Below, piece after piece: positions 26,255 to 34,074 of a DNA stretch of 38,381 nucleotides. Where the stretch lies: contig JAAENG010000494.1 of NCBI GenBank assembly GCA_024224665.1, positions 1-38,381 of the forward strand, read 5' to 3'. Numbering within the stretch: position 1 is the stretch's first letter; every line of letters starts with the position of its first letter. The position numbers and the translations under genes are program-made. The notes below the pieces were generated by a model, which saw only the letters and a program-made list of their open reading frames with translations, did not search any database and had not been told where the DNA came from. The DNA is from Chloroflexota bacterium. Lineage in GTDB: Bacteria > Chloroflexota > Anaerolineae > J102.

Positions 26255-26287
26255 GGGATGGACGCTCACCTGTCCATCCCTCTTTCT
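26255..26287 (+). terminator. Terminator-like hairpin between ATPase and apgM genes
   Basis: GGGATGGAC (26255-26263) and GTCCATCCC (26272-26280) form a 9-bp stem with an 8-base loop, then TCTTTCT. It ends 16 bp before the apgM start, so it could also modulate apgM expression. Confidence 0.7.
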
Positions 26288-26302
26288 GCGTGAGGAGCGC
26301 TT

Positions 26303-27529
26303 ATGATTACCGACTTGAATATCTACAAAAACCTTTCCCAAACCAATGAAAACAAAATCGTACTGCTGGTCATGGACGGTCTGGGCGGGATACCGCTCCA
26401 TGTCAATGGTCTGACAGAATTAGAGACCGCCCATACCCCAAATCTCGACCGACTGGCCCGAGAGGGAAGCGTTGGCCGGTCCATCCCCATCCGGCCGGGT
26501 ATCACACCAGGGTCGGGCCCTGCCCATCTTAGCCTATTCAGTTACGATCCTATCAAATTTGACATCGGGCGGGGCGTGCTGGAAGCATTTGGCATTGGCT
26601 TTGATCTCGGAGCAAAGGATCTGGCAGCCCGCGGCAATTTTGCGACGGTGGATGCCGGCGGCCTGGTCAGCGACCGCCGTGCCGGGCGCATCCCCACCGA
26701 AGAATGTATCCGCCTGTGTGATAAATTGCAAGCCAACACCAGTTTGGCCGAACAAGGCTACGAGGTTATCGCTAAACCCGTCAAAGAACATCGATTCGTG
26801 CTTGTCATCCGTGGCGATGGACTTGGCGGCGATCTTACCGATACCGATCCTTTGGTTACCGGCAAAGCGCCCCTTGCGGTTGAAGATGAGAGTGGGACAG
26901 CAGAGGGCGCACACAGCGCTGCTCTGGTCAACAAATGGGTGGAGCAAGCCCGAGCCGTGCTGGCAGATGAGCCCAAGGCCAATTCATTGAACCTGCGTGG
27001 GCTTGCCCGGGATCCTGGCCTGCCGCAATTCACAGATATCTACCAGATGCGGTCGGCTGCCATTGCCGTCTACCCCATGTACAAAGGTGTTGCCAAACTG
27101 GTCGGTATGGATGTGATTGACTTCAGCGGTGATCGCCCCTTCCACCAAATCGAGGTGCTGGCGCATGTATGGAAAGAGTATGATTTCTTCTTTATTCACA
27201 TCAAGAAGACAGATAGTTACGGCGAAGATGGCAATTTTGATGCCAAGGTTCATGAGATCGAAGCAGTGGATCAGGTGATACACCACCTGCTGGCGTTGGA
27301 ACCGGCGGTCGTGATCGTCACAGGTGACCACAGCACCCCGGCCAAAATGCAAAGCCACTCCTATCATCCTGTGCCCACTTTGTTCTGGGGCGAAGATGTC
27401 ATGCCCGATAGCGTGGCTGTTTTCGGAGAGCGAGCCAGCGAGGGTGGGGCAATGGGTGTTTTCCATGCGACCGAGATCGTTCCTTGGGCCACGGGATATG
27501 CGGGAAAACTGGCCAGATTCGGAGCGTAA
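26303..27529 (+). CDS. apgM: 2,3-bisphosphoglycerate-independent phosphoglycerate mutase, archaeal type
   Basis: 408 residues. GAGGAG lies 5-6 bases before the ATG. It interconverts 3- and 2-phosphoglycerate in glycolysis and gluconeogenesis and belongs to the alkaline-phosphatase superfamily. Visible motifs are the N-terminal metal site 'LLVMDGLGG', 'ELETAHTPNLDRLAREG', the nucleophile region 'TPGSGPAHLSLFSYDP', and the C-terminal metal ligands in 'HIKKTDSYGEDG' and 'VTGDHSTP' followed by 'SHSYHPVP'. Its length is normal for the ApgM branch, which is frequent in archaea, Chloroflexota and Thermotogae. It lies downstream of the sugar-import ATPase, separated by a hairpin. Confidence 0.95.
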   Translation: MITDLNIYKNLSQTNENKIVLLVMDGLGGIPLHVNGLTELETAHTPNLDRLAREGSVGRSIPIRPGITPGSGPAHLSLFSYDPIKFDIGRGVLEAFGIGFDLGAKDLAARGNFATVDAGGLVSDRRAGRIPTEECIRLCDKLQANTSLAEQGYEVIAKPVKEHRFVLVIRGDGLGGDLTDTDPLVTGKAPLAVEDESGTAEGAHSAALVNKWVEQARAVLADEPKANSLNLRGLARDPGLPQFTDIYQMRSAAIAVYPMYKGVAKLVGMDVIDFSGDRPFHQIEVLAHVWKEYDFFFIHIKKTDSYGEDGNFDAKVHEIEAVDQVIHHLLALEPAVVIVTGDHSTPAKMQSHSYHPVPTLFWGEDVMPDSVAVFGERASEGGAMGVFHATEIVPWATGYAGKLARFGA

Positions 27530-27627
27530 GGCATTTTCGGAAAAATAAATAAACCTCCAATCGGAAAATGCCTCTAGCGACTTCCGAAAAATGATAAAAC
27601 CTCCCTCAATTATCTTTCGGAAGTCGC
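27529..27627. repeat. Two tandem hairpins after apgM
   Basis: The first pairs AGGCATTTTC (27529-27538) with GAAAATGCCT (27564-27573). The second pairs GCGACTTCCGAAA (27577-27589) exactly with TTTCGGAAGTCGC (27615-27627). Both loops contain AAATAA/ATAAAA followed by ACCTCC, so the two hairpins seem related by duplication. The first begins inside the apgM stop codon. They may terminate or protect the apgM mRNA. Confidence 0.75.
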
Positions 27628-27669
27628 CTAACAGCTTCACCGGTCACTCCTATGCAGACAGTGTATAAT

Positions 27670-27708
27670 AGCGGCGGTATCCATGTATCATGGTACTGCC
27701 GCTTTTTT
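27670..27708 (+). terminator. Strong intrinsic terminator, just after a TATAAT box
   Basis: AGCGGCGGTA and TACTGCCGCT (one G-U) enclose a second stem CCATG-TAT-CATGG and are followed by TTTTTT. It could end apgM transcription. However, a perfect TATAAT at 27664-27669 abuts it with CGGTCA 17 bp upstream, and the next gene starts 38 bp later, so it could instead be an attenuator in that gene's leader. Confidence 0.88.
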
Positions 27709-27745
27709 ATCGACCCCTTACAGGTTTGAACCAGGCCGAACGGAT

Positions 27746-28822
27746 ATGACAAAAAAATCACTGGGCTTCACCGAGTTGGAATGGATTTGTCCGAACTGTA
27801 AGAATCGTAATCCCGGAACGAGAAAAAACTGCGCGTCCTGTGGCGTGGCGCAACCCGATGATATCGACTTTATACAACCGGCCCACGAAGCTTTCATAGA
27901 GGATGATGAAAAGATCGCAGCGGCTAAAGCAGGCCCTGATATCCATTGTGGCTACTGCGGTACACGCAATCCGGCCAGTGCAGCGGTCTGCATACAATGT
28001 GGAGGCGACCTGAGTGAAGGACAGGCGCGCATCAAAGGAAATGTTTTAGGAGCGCACCGGCACGAACCGGCGCCCCCTGTTTCCTGTCCCTCCTGTGGTT
28101 CGGAAAACCTGGCCAACGCTATCATCTGTGCCAATTGTGGCAGTGCCTTGCCACATGTTCAGCCTGAAGCAGAGCAAACCAAAAAGAAATATATCCCCGC
28201 GCCGAAGCGTAGCCGCTGGCCCCTCATCCTGTTCGCCGGCGCCATCCTCTTGTGCGTTGCCTTGTTTCTGCTTACCAGCCGTACCACCGAGACCGTGGGC
28301 GAGGTATCGGATTACAAGTGGTCGCGTAGAATCGCCATCATGGCCCTGATACCTGTCGAAAAAGAAACCTGGGAAAGTAGCTTAGCAGATGATGCCGCGG
28401 TGGGACAATGCAGGCAAAAAATACATCACACACAAGAGACCCCGGCAGAGGGCGCTCGTGAGGTGTGTGGCACACCCTACACGGTCGATACCGGCACCGG
28501 TTTAGGCGAGGTTGTACAGGATTGTAAATATGAGGTCTACCGATCCTGGTGTGAGTACACCGACGAAGAATTGCGAGTTGTCAACACATTGGTAAGCGAA
28601 GGTCGTGATCAAAATCCATCCTGGCCGGCACTCACACTGGAGAACGGACAGCAAGAAGGAGAACGCGAGGAGACTTACACCATACTATTTACCTCAGACA
28701 ATGAGACCTACCGGATGAGTGTTAGCCGACCCCAGGATTTACAAAAGTATCCACCTGGTAGCCGCTGGCAGCTTGATGTAAACACGTTTGGCGGCGTTAG
28801 AGATGCAGAACCGTTACCATGA
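27746..28822 (+). CDS. Membrane protein with three zinc ribbons
   Basis: 358 residues from ATG 27746. The frame runs upstream to 27683, but that part overlaps the terminator. The N-terminus has a RanBP2-like zinc finger (W-x-C-x2-C-x3-N-x6-C-x2-C, 'CPNC...CASCG'), a second ribbon ('CGYCGTRNPASAAVCIQCG') and a third ('CPSCGSENLANAIICANCG'). A basic Lys-rich linker and one transmembrane helix follow at about 164-183. The outer domain of 170 residues contains six cysteines, possibly disulfide-bonded, and matches no family I know. Its architecture (cytoplasmic ribbon, basic linker, single helix, outer domain) parallels the minus-strand protein at 9500-11347. Its stop overlaps the next start by ATGA. 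Confidence 0.8.
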   Translation: MTKKSLGFTELEWICPNCKNRNPGTRKNCASCGVAQPDDIDFIQPAHEAFIEDDEKIAAAKAGPDIHCGYCGTRNPASAAVCIQCGGDLSEGQARIKGNVLGAHRHEPAPPVSCPSCGSENLANAIICANCGSALPHVQPEAEQTKKKYIPAPKRSRWPLILFAGAILLCVALFLLTSRTTETVGEVSDYKWSRRIAIMALIPVEKETWESSLADDAAVGQCRQKIHHTQETPAEGAREVCGTPYTVDTGTGLGEVVQDCKYEVYRSWCEYTDEELRVVNTLVSEGRDQNPSWPALTLENGQQEGEREETYTILFTSDNETYRMSVSRPQDLQKYPPGSRWQLDVNTFGGVRDAEPLP

Positions 28823-30180
28823 GTGGATTAGCGACAGCTACGAGCGTTCTGGCATTTGGGCTGATCTTGTGGCTTGGGCTCTATTTGCTGTCCCGCGATC
28901 CGGCCGATCCACTGTTGCGGTGGAGCAGTGCCGGCCTGGTGACATACGCCCTGGTAGTTGCCCTGCTGCCAATCGCAGCCGTAGCTGAGGAGGCTGTCGT
29001 AGGGAACGTAGGCGCTACACGTTCTTTTCTGATTCTCCTGCCAGCGCTCTGTTGGACGGGCACACTACTACACTTATTGCCAGAATCAGATCCCTTGCGC
29101 TGGCGTTTGATCAGGGTGTGGCCTGTGCTCTTCCTGCTTTGGCTGATCGGTCTGGCCCTTCTATTTGTCATCGCTTTTGAACGCGCAGGTCAGTTGTTAT
29201 TTAGCGTGGCGCCACTGATAGCAGCATTTATCCTGCTGATTCGCCAGCTGCAGGCGTTTCGCCGGCGCCAGGGTATCGGCGTGGCCTTGGCAGCTACCAT
29301 TTTCTTCATCATGGGATTGGGCTTGCTTTTGATCCCCCAGCAATGGCTTAGCACGACCTGGATGTTGCTGGCCATCAGCGTCGATTTCATTTTGTTTGGG
29401 CTTGCCGTCGCCTGGCTCGATGCCTTCGCCCAGGGGGAGACGTTTTTACCCGATTTGCTGCGCTCTTTTGATTATGCCTTCTTCACCGCTCTGCTGTTTG
29501 GCGGCCAGATCGCCCTGGTGATGTGGCTGTCTACGGGGATGACGGCGCCGATGCTTTTTCTGCTACTCGGCGCGATTGCTGCGGCTGTTCTGGCACAGAC
29601 ATTCGCAATGCCGCTACAGACTTATCTGGATCGTTTTGCCCTTTCGAGTTCGCCGGAAGCTCAACGGGATCGTGATGCCCTTCGTACAGCTGCCACTATC
29701 CGTCCCCGCCGTGATGACTCCCTCGACCTGCTGGCGCTGGATGAAGAGGAATTCGCCCGGCTCACGCGACGTGCCCTTAGCCATTTTGGAAATCTTCCCC
29801 GTTTGGCGATTAGCCCTCTCACACGGCTGCCTGTCATCGATCAGCATTTGGCGGCAAGTCACGCTCAGCCGGGAACCTTGGAACGTGCCGATGCCTTGAA
29901 AGCGCTGTTGGTAGAAAGCATCGAGAGGTTGAGTCCCGATGGGAAGTCAGGTTTCAGTTCCACGGACGAGTGGCGTCACTACAACTCGGTTTACTACCCT
30001 TATATCGAAGGGCTAAAACCCTATAGCCGTCGCGCTTCACACGATGATTTGGATGAAAATGCTGGGGCCGCCTTGGACTGGTTTCGCAGCCAGGCGCTCG
30101 AACGCACCCTTTACAACTGGCAGAATGCCGCAGCCAAACTCATTGCCCAGGATTTGAGGGAACGGTCGGGGATGCGTTAA
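28819..30180 (+). CDS. Polytopic membrane protein of unknown function
   Basis: 453 residues, translationally coupled to the zinc-ribbon gene through a 4-bp ATGA overlap, so the two products probably act together. Residues 1-280 hold about eight transmembrane helices. The cytoplasmic remainder starts with 'RDALRTAATIRPRRDD' and contains an acidic helix 'LLALDEEEFARLTRRAL' and 'WRHYNSVYYPYIEGLKPYSR'. The layout suggests a sensory or signalling membrane protein without kinase or cyclase motifs. I do not recognise the family. Confidence 0.78.
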   Translation: MSGLATATSVLAFGLILWLGLYLLSRDPADPLLRWSSAGLVTYALVVALLPIAAVAEEAVVGNVGATRSFLILLPALCWTGTLLHLLPESDPLRWRLIRVWPVLFLLWLIGLALLFVIAFERAGQLLFSVAPLIAAFILLIRQLQAFRRRQGIGVALAATIFFIMGLGLLLIPQQWLSTTWMLLAISVDFILFGLAVAWLDAFAQGETFLPDLLRSFDYAFFTALLFGGQIALVMWLSTGMTAPMLFLLLGAIAAAVLAQTFAMPLQTYLDRFALSSSPEAQRDRDALRTAATIRPRRDDSLDLLALDEEEFARLTRRALSHFGNLPRLAISPLTRLPVIDQHLAASHAQPGTLERADALKALLVESIERLSPDGKSGFSSTDEWRHYNSVYYPYIEGLKPYSRRASHDDLDENAGAALDWFRSQALERTLYNWQNAAAKLIAQDLRERSGMR

Positions 30181-30321
30181 TGGCAGGGGCAAACAACCCC
30201 GATGTCGTAAACTGGCAGTGTTTGGCAGTTGTTTTCGAAGACTTGGCAGTGGTCTAGGCGCTAAAGTGGGGGCACATTCAACGAATTCTCGAAACCTCCA
30301 CACCCAAAAGGATGAATGATC

Positions 30322-30738
30322 ATGGTCACCCAAACCGCCGTTCAGACAACCTTTTCTACGCTGGGCCAGCGCCTGCTACGCATCAACGCTTTCTTTTCGG
30401 GACTCAGCGGCCTTGCCCTCACCGTTGCTGCCTCACCTATCGCAGCTTACATGGGTATTCCTTCCCCATTAGCTCTTGCCGCCGCTGGAATCGGGCTTAT
30501 GGGTTTCGCTATCTTTCTTTATAGTCTGGCCTCTCGCCCGGTCTCTCGCTCCGAACTTATCACCATCGCTATCCTGGATATAGTCTGGGTGGCGGGCAGC
30601 GCCCTTTTAGGGGTCGCGGGTTGGATTCCCTTCACAACTGCGGGTAAGTGGGCAGTGGCGCTGACTGCTGAGATCGTTTTCTGGTTCGCCGTAGCGGAGT
30701 TTTATGCGGCCTGGCGCATAAATCGCTGGCGTGCATAG
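30322..30738 (+). CDS. Small four-helix membrane protein
   Basis: 138 residues. I chose the ATG at 30322 because AAAAGGA lies 9 bases upstream. The ATG at 30316 sits too close to it. Four hydrophobic helices are visible at about 14-37, 43-66, 73-96 and 102-128, the last ending in 'EFYAAWRINRWRA'. It resembles small integral membrane proteins annotated as hypothetical or SPW/DoxX-like, with no functional residues. The 141-bp gap before it holds three copies of a TGGCAGT(G) motif but no convincing terminator. Confidence 0.75.
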   Translation: MVTQTAVQTTFSTLGQRLLRINAFFSGLSGLALTVAASPIAAYMGIPSPLALAAAGIGLMGFAIFLYSLASRPVSRSELITIAILDIVWVAGSALLGVAGWIPFTTAGKWAVALTAEIVFWFAVAEFYAAWRINRWRA

Positions 30739-30758
30739 CTGCGAGCATAAATCCGGTA

Positions 30759-31823
30759 TTAATAATGAATATCCATCTCTAATAGTCCGCCATATTCCTC
30801 GACGAACTTTTCAGCCTCCGCCAGCGTGGGCATAAAGTTGGCGCAGCCGTGTTTCGTTACGACGATGGCCCCACAGGCGTTTCCCATGCGGGCTGACTCG
30901 TACCAGCCCAATCCCCGCACGTGACCGTAGAGAAAACCGGCGGCGAAGGCGTGGCCCGCGCCAAGGATGTTGTAGACTTTGACCGGGAACCCGGGTACGT
31001 CAAGCTGTGTACGACTGCCATCCTCCTCTCTGAGATGAACCCGGACGCCTTCCTCTCCACGTTTTTGCAGAAGTGCCTTGGGTCCCAACGCCAGCAGCCT
31101 TTCGATGGCCGTCTCGATATCACCACTGACGCGGGTGTCCGAGACCTGCGAACTGGTCAACCGCATCTGGCTGACATCGGAGAGCATGGCGGCATTGATC
31201 TCGTCTTCGGTGCCGATGACGACGTCGACCCAGCGCAGGGCGGAGCGAATAGCAATGCCGAAAGCGCGTGGGTCATGCCACTGGTCAGGCCGAAAGTCAA
31301 TGTCCAGCACGACTTCTGTCCCGACCTGTTGGGCCAACTCAGCCCCAAATAGGGTGGCGCTGCGGCTAGGGTCATTGCTCAGGTTGGTGCCCGCAAATTG
31401 AAAGATGCGACTGTTGGCGATGGGCGCGGCCAGTACGTCGTCAATGGTTAACTGGATGTCAGCACAGTTATCTCGATAGTAGACCAGCGGGAACTTGTCG
31501 GGAGGCTCGATGCCCAGGATTACAGCGCTAGAGCGGTGGTGCAATTTATCGGTGATGAATCGAGTTTCGACGCCTTCATCCTGCAAGAACTTGAGCAGGA
31601 ACTCACCGACGGGGTCCTGGCCCAGGCCGGTCAACAGCGCGGTTTTCGGTCCCAGCCGGCGCCCGCCCACACTGATGTTGGTCGGCGAACCGCCCACGTA
31701 GGCGGCGAAGCTCGTGATCTCTGCAAATGGCGCCCCCACGTCGTTGGAGTAAAGGTCAATGGAGGAACGACCCATATGCAGGCTGTCGTAAGTACGGGAA
31801 GCGAGTGTAGCGTCAATCGTCAT
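30759..31823 (-). CDS. iolC: IolC-like PfkB-family kinase (5-dehydro-2-deoxygluconokinase type) with altered active site
   Basis: 354 residues from ATG 31823, preceded by GAGG at 5 bases. The frame runs upstream to a TTG at 31859, which overlaps the dehydrogenase stop. 'MGRSSIDLYSNDVG', 'SFAAYVGGSPTNISVGGRRL' and 'GIEPPDKFPLVYYRDNCAD' match 5-dehydro-2-deoxygluconokinases of myo-inositol catabolism. The PfkB C-terminal motif reads NILGAGHAFAAGFLYG where the family has GAGD. Residue 291 is His (CAC) instead of the catalytic Asp that deprotonates the substrate hydroxyl. The enzyme may be inactive, or the base may be a recent mutation or a sequencing error. It is last in a minus-strand operon after the zinc dehydrogenase. 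Confidence 0.88.
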   Translation of the reverse strand: MTIDATLASRTYDSLHMGRSSIDLYSNDVGAPFAEITSFAAYVGGSPTNISVGGRRLGPKTALLTGLGQDPVGEFLLKFLQDEGVETRFITDKLHHRSSAVILGIEPPDKFPLVYYRDNCADIQLTIDDVLAAPIANSRIFQFAGTNLSNDPSRSATLFGAELAQQVGTEVVLDIDFRPDQWHDPRAFGIAIRSALRWVDVVIGTEDEINAAMLSDVSQMRLTSSQVSDTRVSGDIETAIERLLALGPKALLQKRGEEGVRVHLREEDGSRTQLDVPGFPVKVYNILGAGHAFAAGFLYGHVRGLGWYESARMGNACGAIVVTKHGCANFMPTLAEAEKFVEEYGGLLEMDIHY

Positions 31824-31855
31824 AGATACCTCGATAGGGTTCAGATTGCATTGAC

Positions 31856-32908
31856 TCAATCAAAAGTCAGCATCACTTTGAAGGCATTTTCTTTGTCGTG
31901 GGCGGCAACGTCGAAGGCCTCATGGATCTGTTCTAATGGGTAGTGATGTGTGTTCAAGGCCGCAAAATTATAGGTGTCACGGATTCGATCCATGAATCGA
32001 ATGGTGCGTTGGGCGAAGTTCCTCGTTCCACCGGAACCTGTGATCTCTAGCGTTTTCCAGAGGGTTTTTCCGATCTCGATTGGGATTTTCCTGCCGATGG
32101 AGTGTCCGAGGAGTCGCACCCGGGCGCTGTGGCCGGCAATATCAAAAAGAGCGGCAATGGCTGCATCATTTCCAGAACACTCAACCAGCACCGTTCCCAT
32201 GCGCCCATCGGTCAATTCCTCGATCTGTTCCACAAGCCTGTCAGTTGGGTCTACGACAGCTTCAGCGCCATACTTCAAGGCACGTTCCCTTCGGTTGGGG
32301 ATCGGTTCAATCATAATCGTCCTGGCCCCTGACGTTCTGGCAACCATGGCCGCGGAGATACCAATGGGACCGGCGCCCATTATCAATGCAATATCGGTAG
32401 CATCGATAAAACCACCGTTGCCCCAAATGCCAAATACGCCGATGGAAAAGGTCTCGACCCAGCCACCATCTTCAAAGGACCAGGTATCAGGAATGCGGTG
32501 CACATAGGGTTCTTCAATCACCATGTATTCTCCCATTCCACCGGGCGAGTCAGGCCGGAATCCTGCTTCTCGCATATTCAAACAAGCCGATGGCATCAGG
32601 CCATCCCTGCAGTTCGCGCAGACCCCACAGCGCATCACACAGTCGCCAGTCACCTTGTATCCCGGTTTCAGCGTCCTGACCCCGCTGCCGATTTCTACGA
32701 TCTCCCCTCCCCACTCGTGTCCGGGGGAATAGGGCCCCAGATCATATCTTCCTTCTGCGGACAAACCTTCAAAGCATTCAACATCAGAGCCGCAAATACC
32801 GCAGGCCCCCACTTTTACCAGCACTTGATCGGGTTTGAGTTTTGGAATCTCGACTTCTTGCAGTCGTAAATCCCTTGGTCCGTGTAAGAACGCGACTTTG
32901 GCTTTCAT
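31856..32908 (-). CDS. Zinc-dependent alcohol/polyol dehydrogenase (MDR family)
   Basis: 350 residues. GGAG lies 9 bases before the ATG. It is a medium-chain dehydrogenase with catalytic-zinc residues in 'GACGICGSDVECFEG' and 'GHEWGGEIVEIGSGV', a structural-zinc cluster of four Cys in 'CGVCANCRDGLMPSACLN', and a Rossmann motif 'GAGPIGISAAMVA'. The coenzyme is probably NAD(H), since 'MIEPIPNRRERA' carries an acidic residue after the second strand. It probably oxidises a polyol or sugar. The IolC-like kinase and the dehydrogenase remnant next to it make an inositol-derived substrate likely, but that is inference from context. Confidence 0.9.
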   Translation of the reverse strand: MKAKVAFLHGPRDLRLQEVEIPKLKPDQVLVKVGACGICGSDVECFEGLSAEGRYDLGPYSPGHEWGGEIVEIGSGVRTLKPGYKVTGDCVMRCGVCANCRDGLMPSACLNMREAGFRPDSPGGMGEYMVIEEPYVHRIPDTWSFEDGGWVETFSIGVFGIWGNGGFIDATDIALIMGAGPIGISAAMVARTSGARTIMIEPIPNRRERALKYGAEAVVDPTDRLVEQIEELTDGRMGTVLVECSGNDAAIAALFDIAGHSARVRLLGHSIGRKIPIEIGKTLWKTLEITGSGGTRNFAQRTIRFMDRIRDTYNFAALNTHHYPLEQIHEAFDVAAHDKENAFKVMLTFD

Positions 32909-32951
32909 TTTTTCTAACTCCTAATCTGGACGAGCCAGATCCATCAAAGAA

Positions 32952-33020
32952 TAGACAGGAGTAACAAGATTTACAGGATTGTTAAAGATCTAATCTTGGT
33001 AATCCTGTAAATCCTGTCTA
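32952..33020. repeat. Palindromic repeat of the 'AATCCTGTAAATCCTGT' type
   Basis: TAGACAGGA (32952-32960) and GATTTACAGGATT (32968-32980) are mirrored by AATCCTGTAAATC (33001-33013) and TCCTGTCTA (33012-33020). The motif is familiar as a dispersed intergenic repeat in many bacteria. Here it supplies the last codons and the stop of the dehydrogenase remnant. Confidence 0.75.
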
Positions 33021-33216
33021 AATCTCTTGCCCATCGTAATAACACTGGGCGCTCGATGGCCTGAGATACGGTGTCCTCCTGGCGCAGGATGGGGTTGCTG
33101 CCAGATGCCGTGCGCGCCGATCCCAATTCGCCGGTGATTTCAACAAGAACTTCATGGCCATAGCCAGAATCGGCGTTGTATTCAATCGCACCGAGCACGT
33201 TGTTTTGATAGGTCAT
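32971..33216 (-). pseudogene. C-terminal remnant of a Gfo/Idh-type (inositol 2-dehydrogenase-like) protein
   Basis: An 81-codon frame with its own ATG and GGAG 6 bases upstream. 'LGAIEYNADSGYGHEVLVEI' followed by 'TGELGSARTA' matches the C-terminal sheet of Gfo/Idh/MocA dehydrogenases such as IolG. The N-terminal Rossmann domain is absent, and after 'LLRWARDL' the frame runs into a palindromic repeat that supplies the stop. It is a truncated leftover of about a quarter of the usual length. Its place beside the dehydrogenase and IolC-like kinase genes supports an ancestral inositol operon. It is transcribed but unlikely to be functional. Confidence 0.6.
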
Positions 33217-33328
33217 GTGAGACTCCACTGAAAAAAGTCTGAGGAGGTGACGGCTCGCCAGCGATATGCCCCACGTCGACTGGTGGGTAAACGATTGGGA
33301 GTCTGTCTGATGCGACATAAAGGTGGCG

Positions 33329-34045
33329 CTACGGCTTGGCAATGTTGGCTTTGACTCGCCGGCGCGTTTCGAAGACAACGCGGGTGAAGTTGCTAATGTG
33401 TTCGATGGGATTGATGTGGCTGCTTTCGTCAGCGTAGATGGTGCGAATGGGTACCCATTCCAAACGATACTCGTGTAAAACGCACAGCACGATCATATCA
33501 ACCTCAAACTCGAACCCCTCTTCTTCGCTGGCCAGTGTGGCCTCCATCATGCGCCGGCTTAACAAGCGATAGCCCGACTGGTTATCCAACACCTGCCGGC
33601 CAAGTGCCCACGAAAAGGACCAGCGTCCCAGCGAGTTGGCTACCCGTCGCACCAGGGGGATTTGACTGAAATCGCGGGCGCCGATGATGAGGTCAGCTTG
33701 CGTTTCCTTGAAACAGTCTAGGAACTTCGGTATCTCTGCCGGGTCGTGCTGGCCATCGGCATCCAAAGCGATCAAAGCATCATATCCAGCGCTTAGCGCC
33801 CACTGAAAACCGCTGCGCAACGCCACACCTTTGCCTTGGTTTGGTATCTGGCGCAGAACAGTGGCGGCGCTGGCTTCGGCAATATCAGCCGTATCATCTC
33901 TTGAACCATCGTCGACAACCAAAACGGGTAGATGTGCTAACGCACCCGCGATCACCGGCTGGATGCGAGTGGCTTCGTTGTAGGCCGGTACGAGGGCGAT
34001 GATGCCAGGTTGGGTTGTGTTCAGATAGTCGGTCTTCATAGACAT
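33329..34045 (-). CDS. Family 2 glycosyltransferase (dolichyl-phosphate-mannose-synthase-like)
   Basis: 238 residues. AGG lies 5 bases before the ATG. It is a GT-A fold enzyme with 'ALVPAYNEATRIQPVIAGAL', 'VVDDGSRDDTADIA', the metal-binding DxD in 'LIALDADGQHDP', and 'DNQSGYRLLSRRMM'. This matches the short, soluble DPM1-like transferases that load a sugar onto a polyprenyl phosphate. There is no C-terminal membrane domain. The C-terminus is basic (RRRVKANIAKP), which could favour membrane association. It starts 29 bp after the YcaQ-like gene. The acceptor is not determinable. Confidence 0.93.
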   Translation of the reverse strand: MSMKTDYLNTTQPGIIALVPAYNEATRIQPVIAGALAHLPVLVVDDGSRDDTADIAEASAATVLRQIPNQGKGVALRSGFQWALSAGYDALIALDADGQHDPAEIPKFLDCFKETQADLIIGARDFSQIPLVRRVANSLGRWSFSWALGRQVLDNQSGYRLLSRRMMEATLASEEEGFEFEVDMIVLCVLHEYRLEWVPIRTIYADESSHINPIEHISNFTRVVFETRRRVKANIAKP

Positions 34046-34074
34046 TGATACCTATGAGCAAAGAGCAGACGTCC

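Noticed and set aside
33217-33378. N-terminal part of the 135-codon frame overlapping the glycosyltransferase end
   Set aside because: It is the shadow of the glycosyltransferase coding region in another frame. Only the part after 33216 has family resemblance and a ribosome site.
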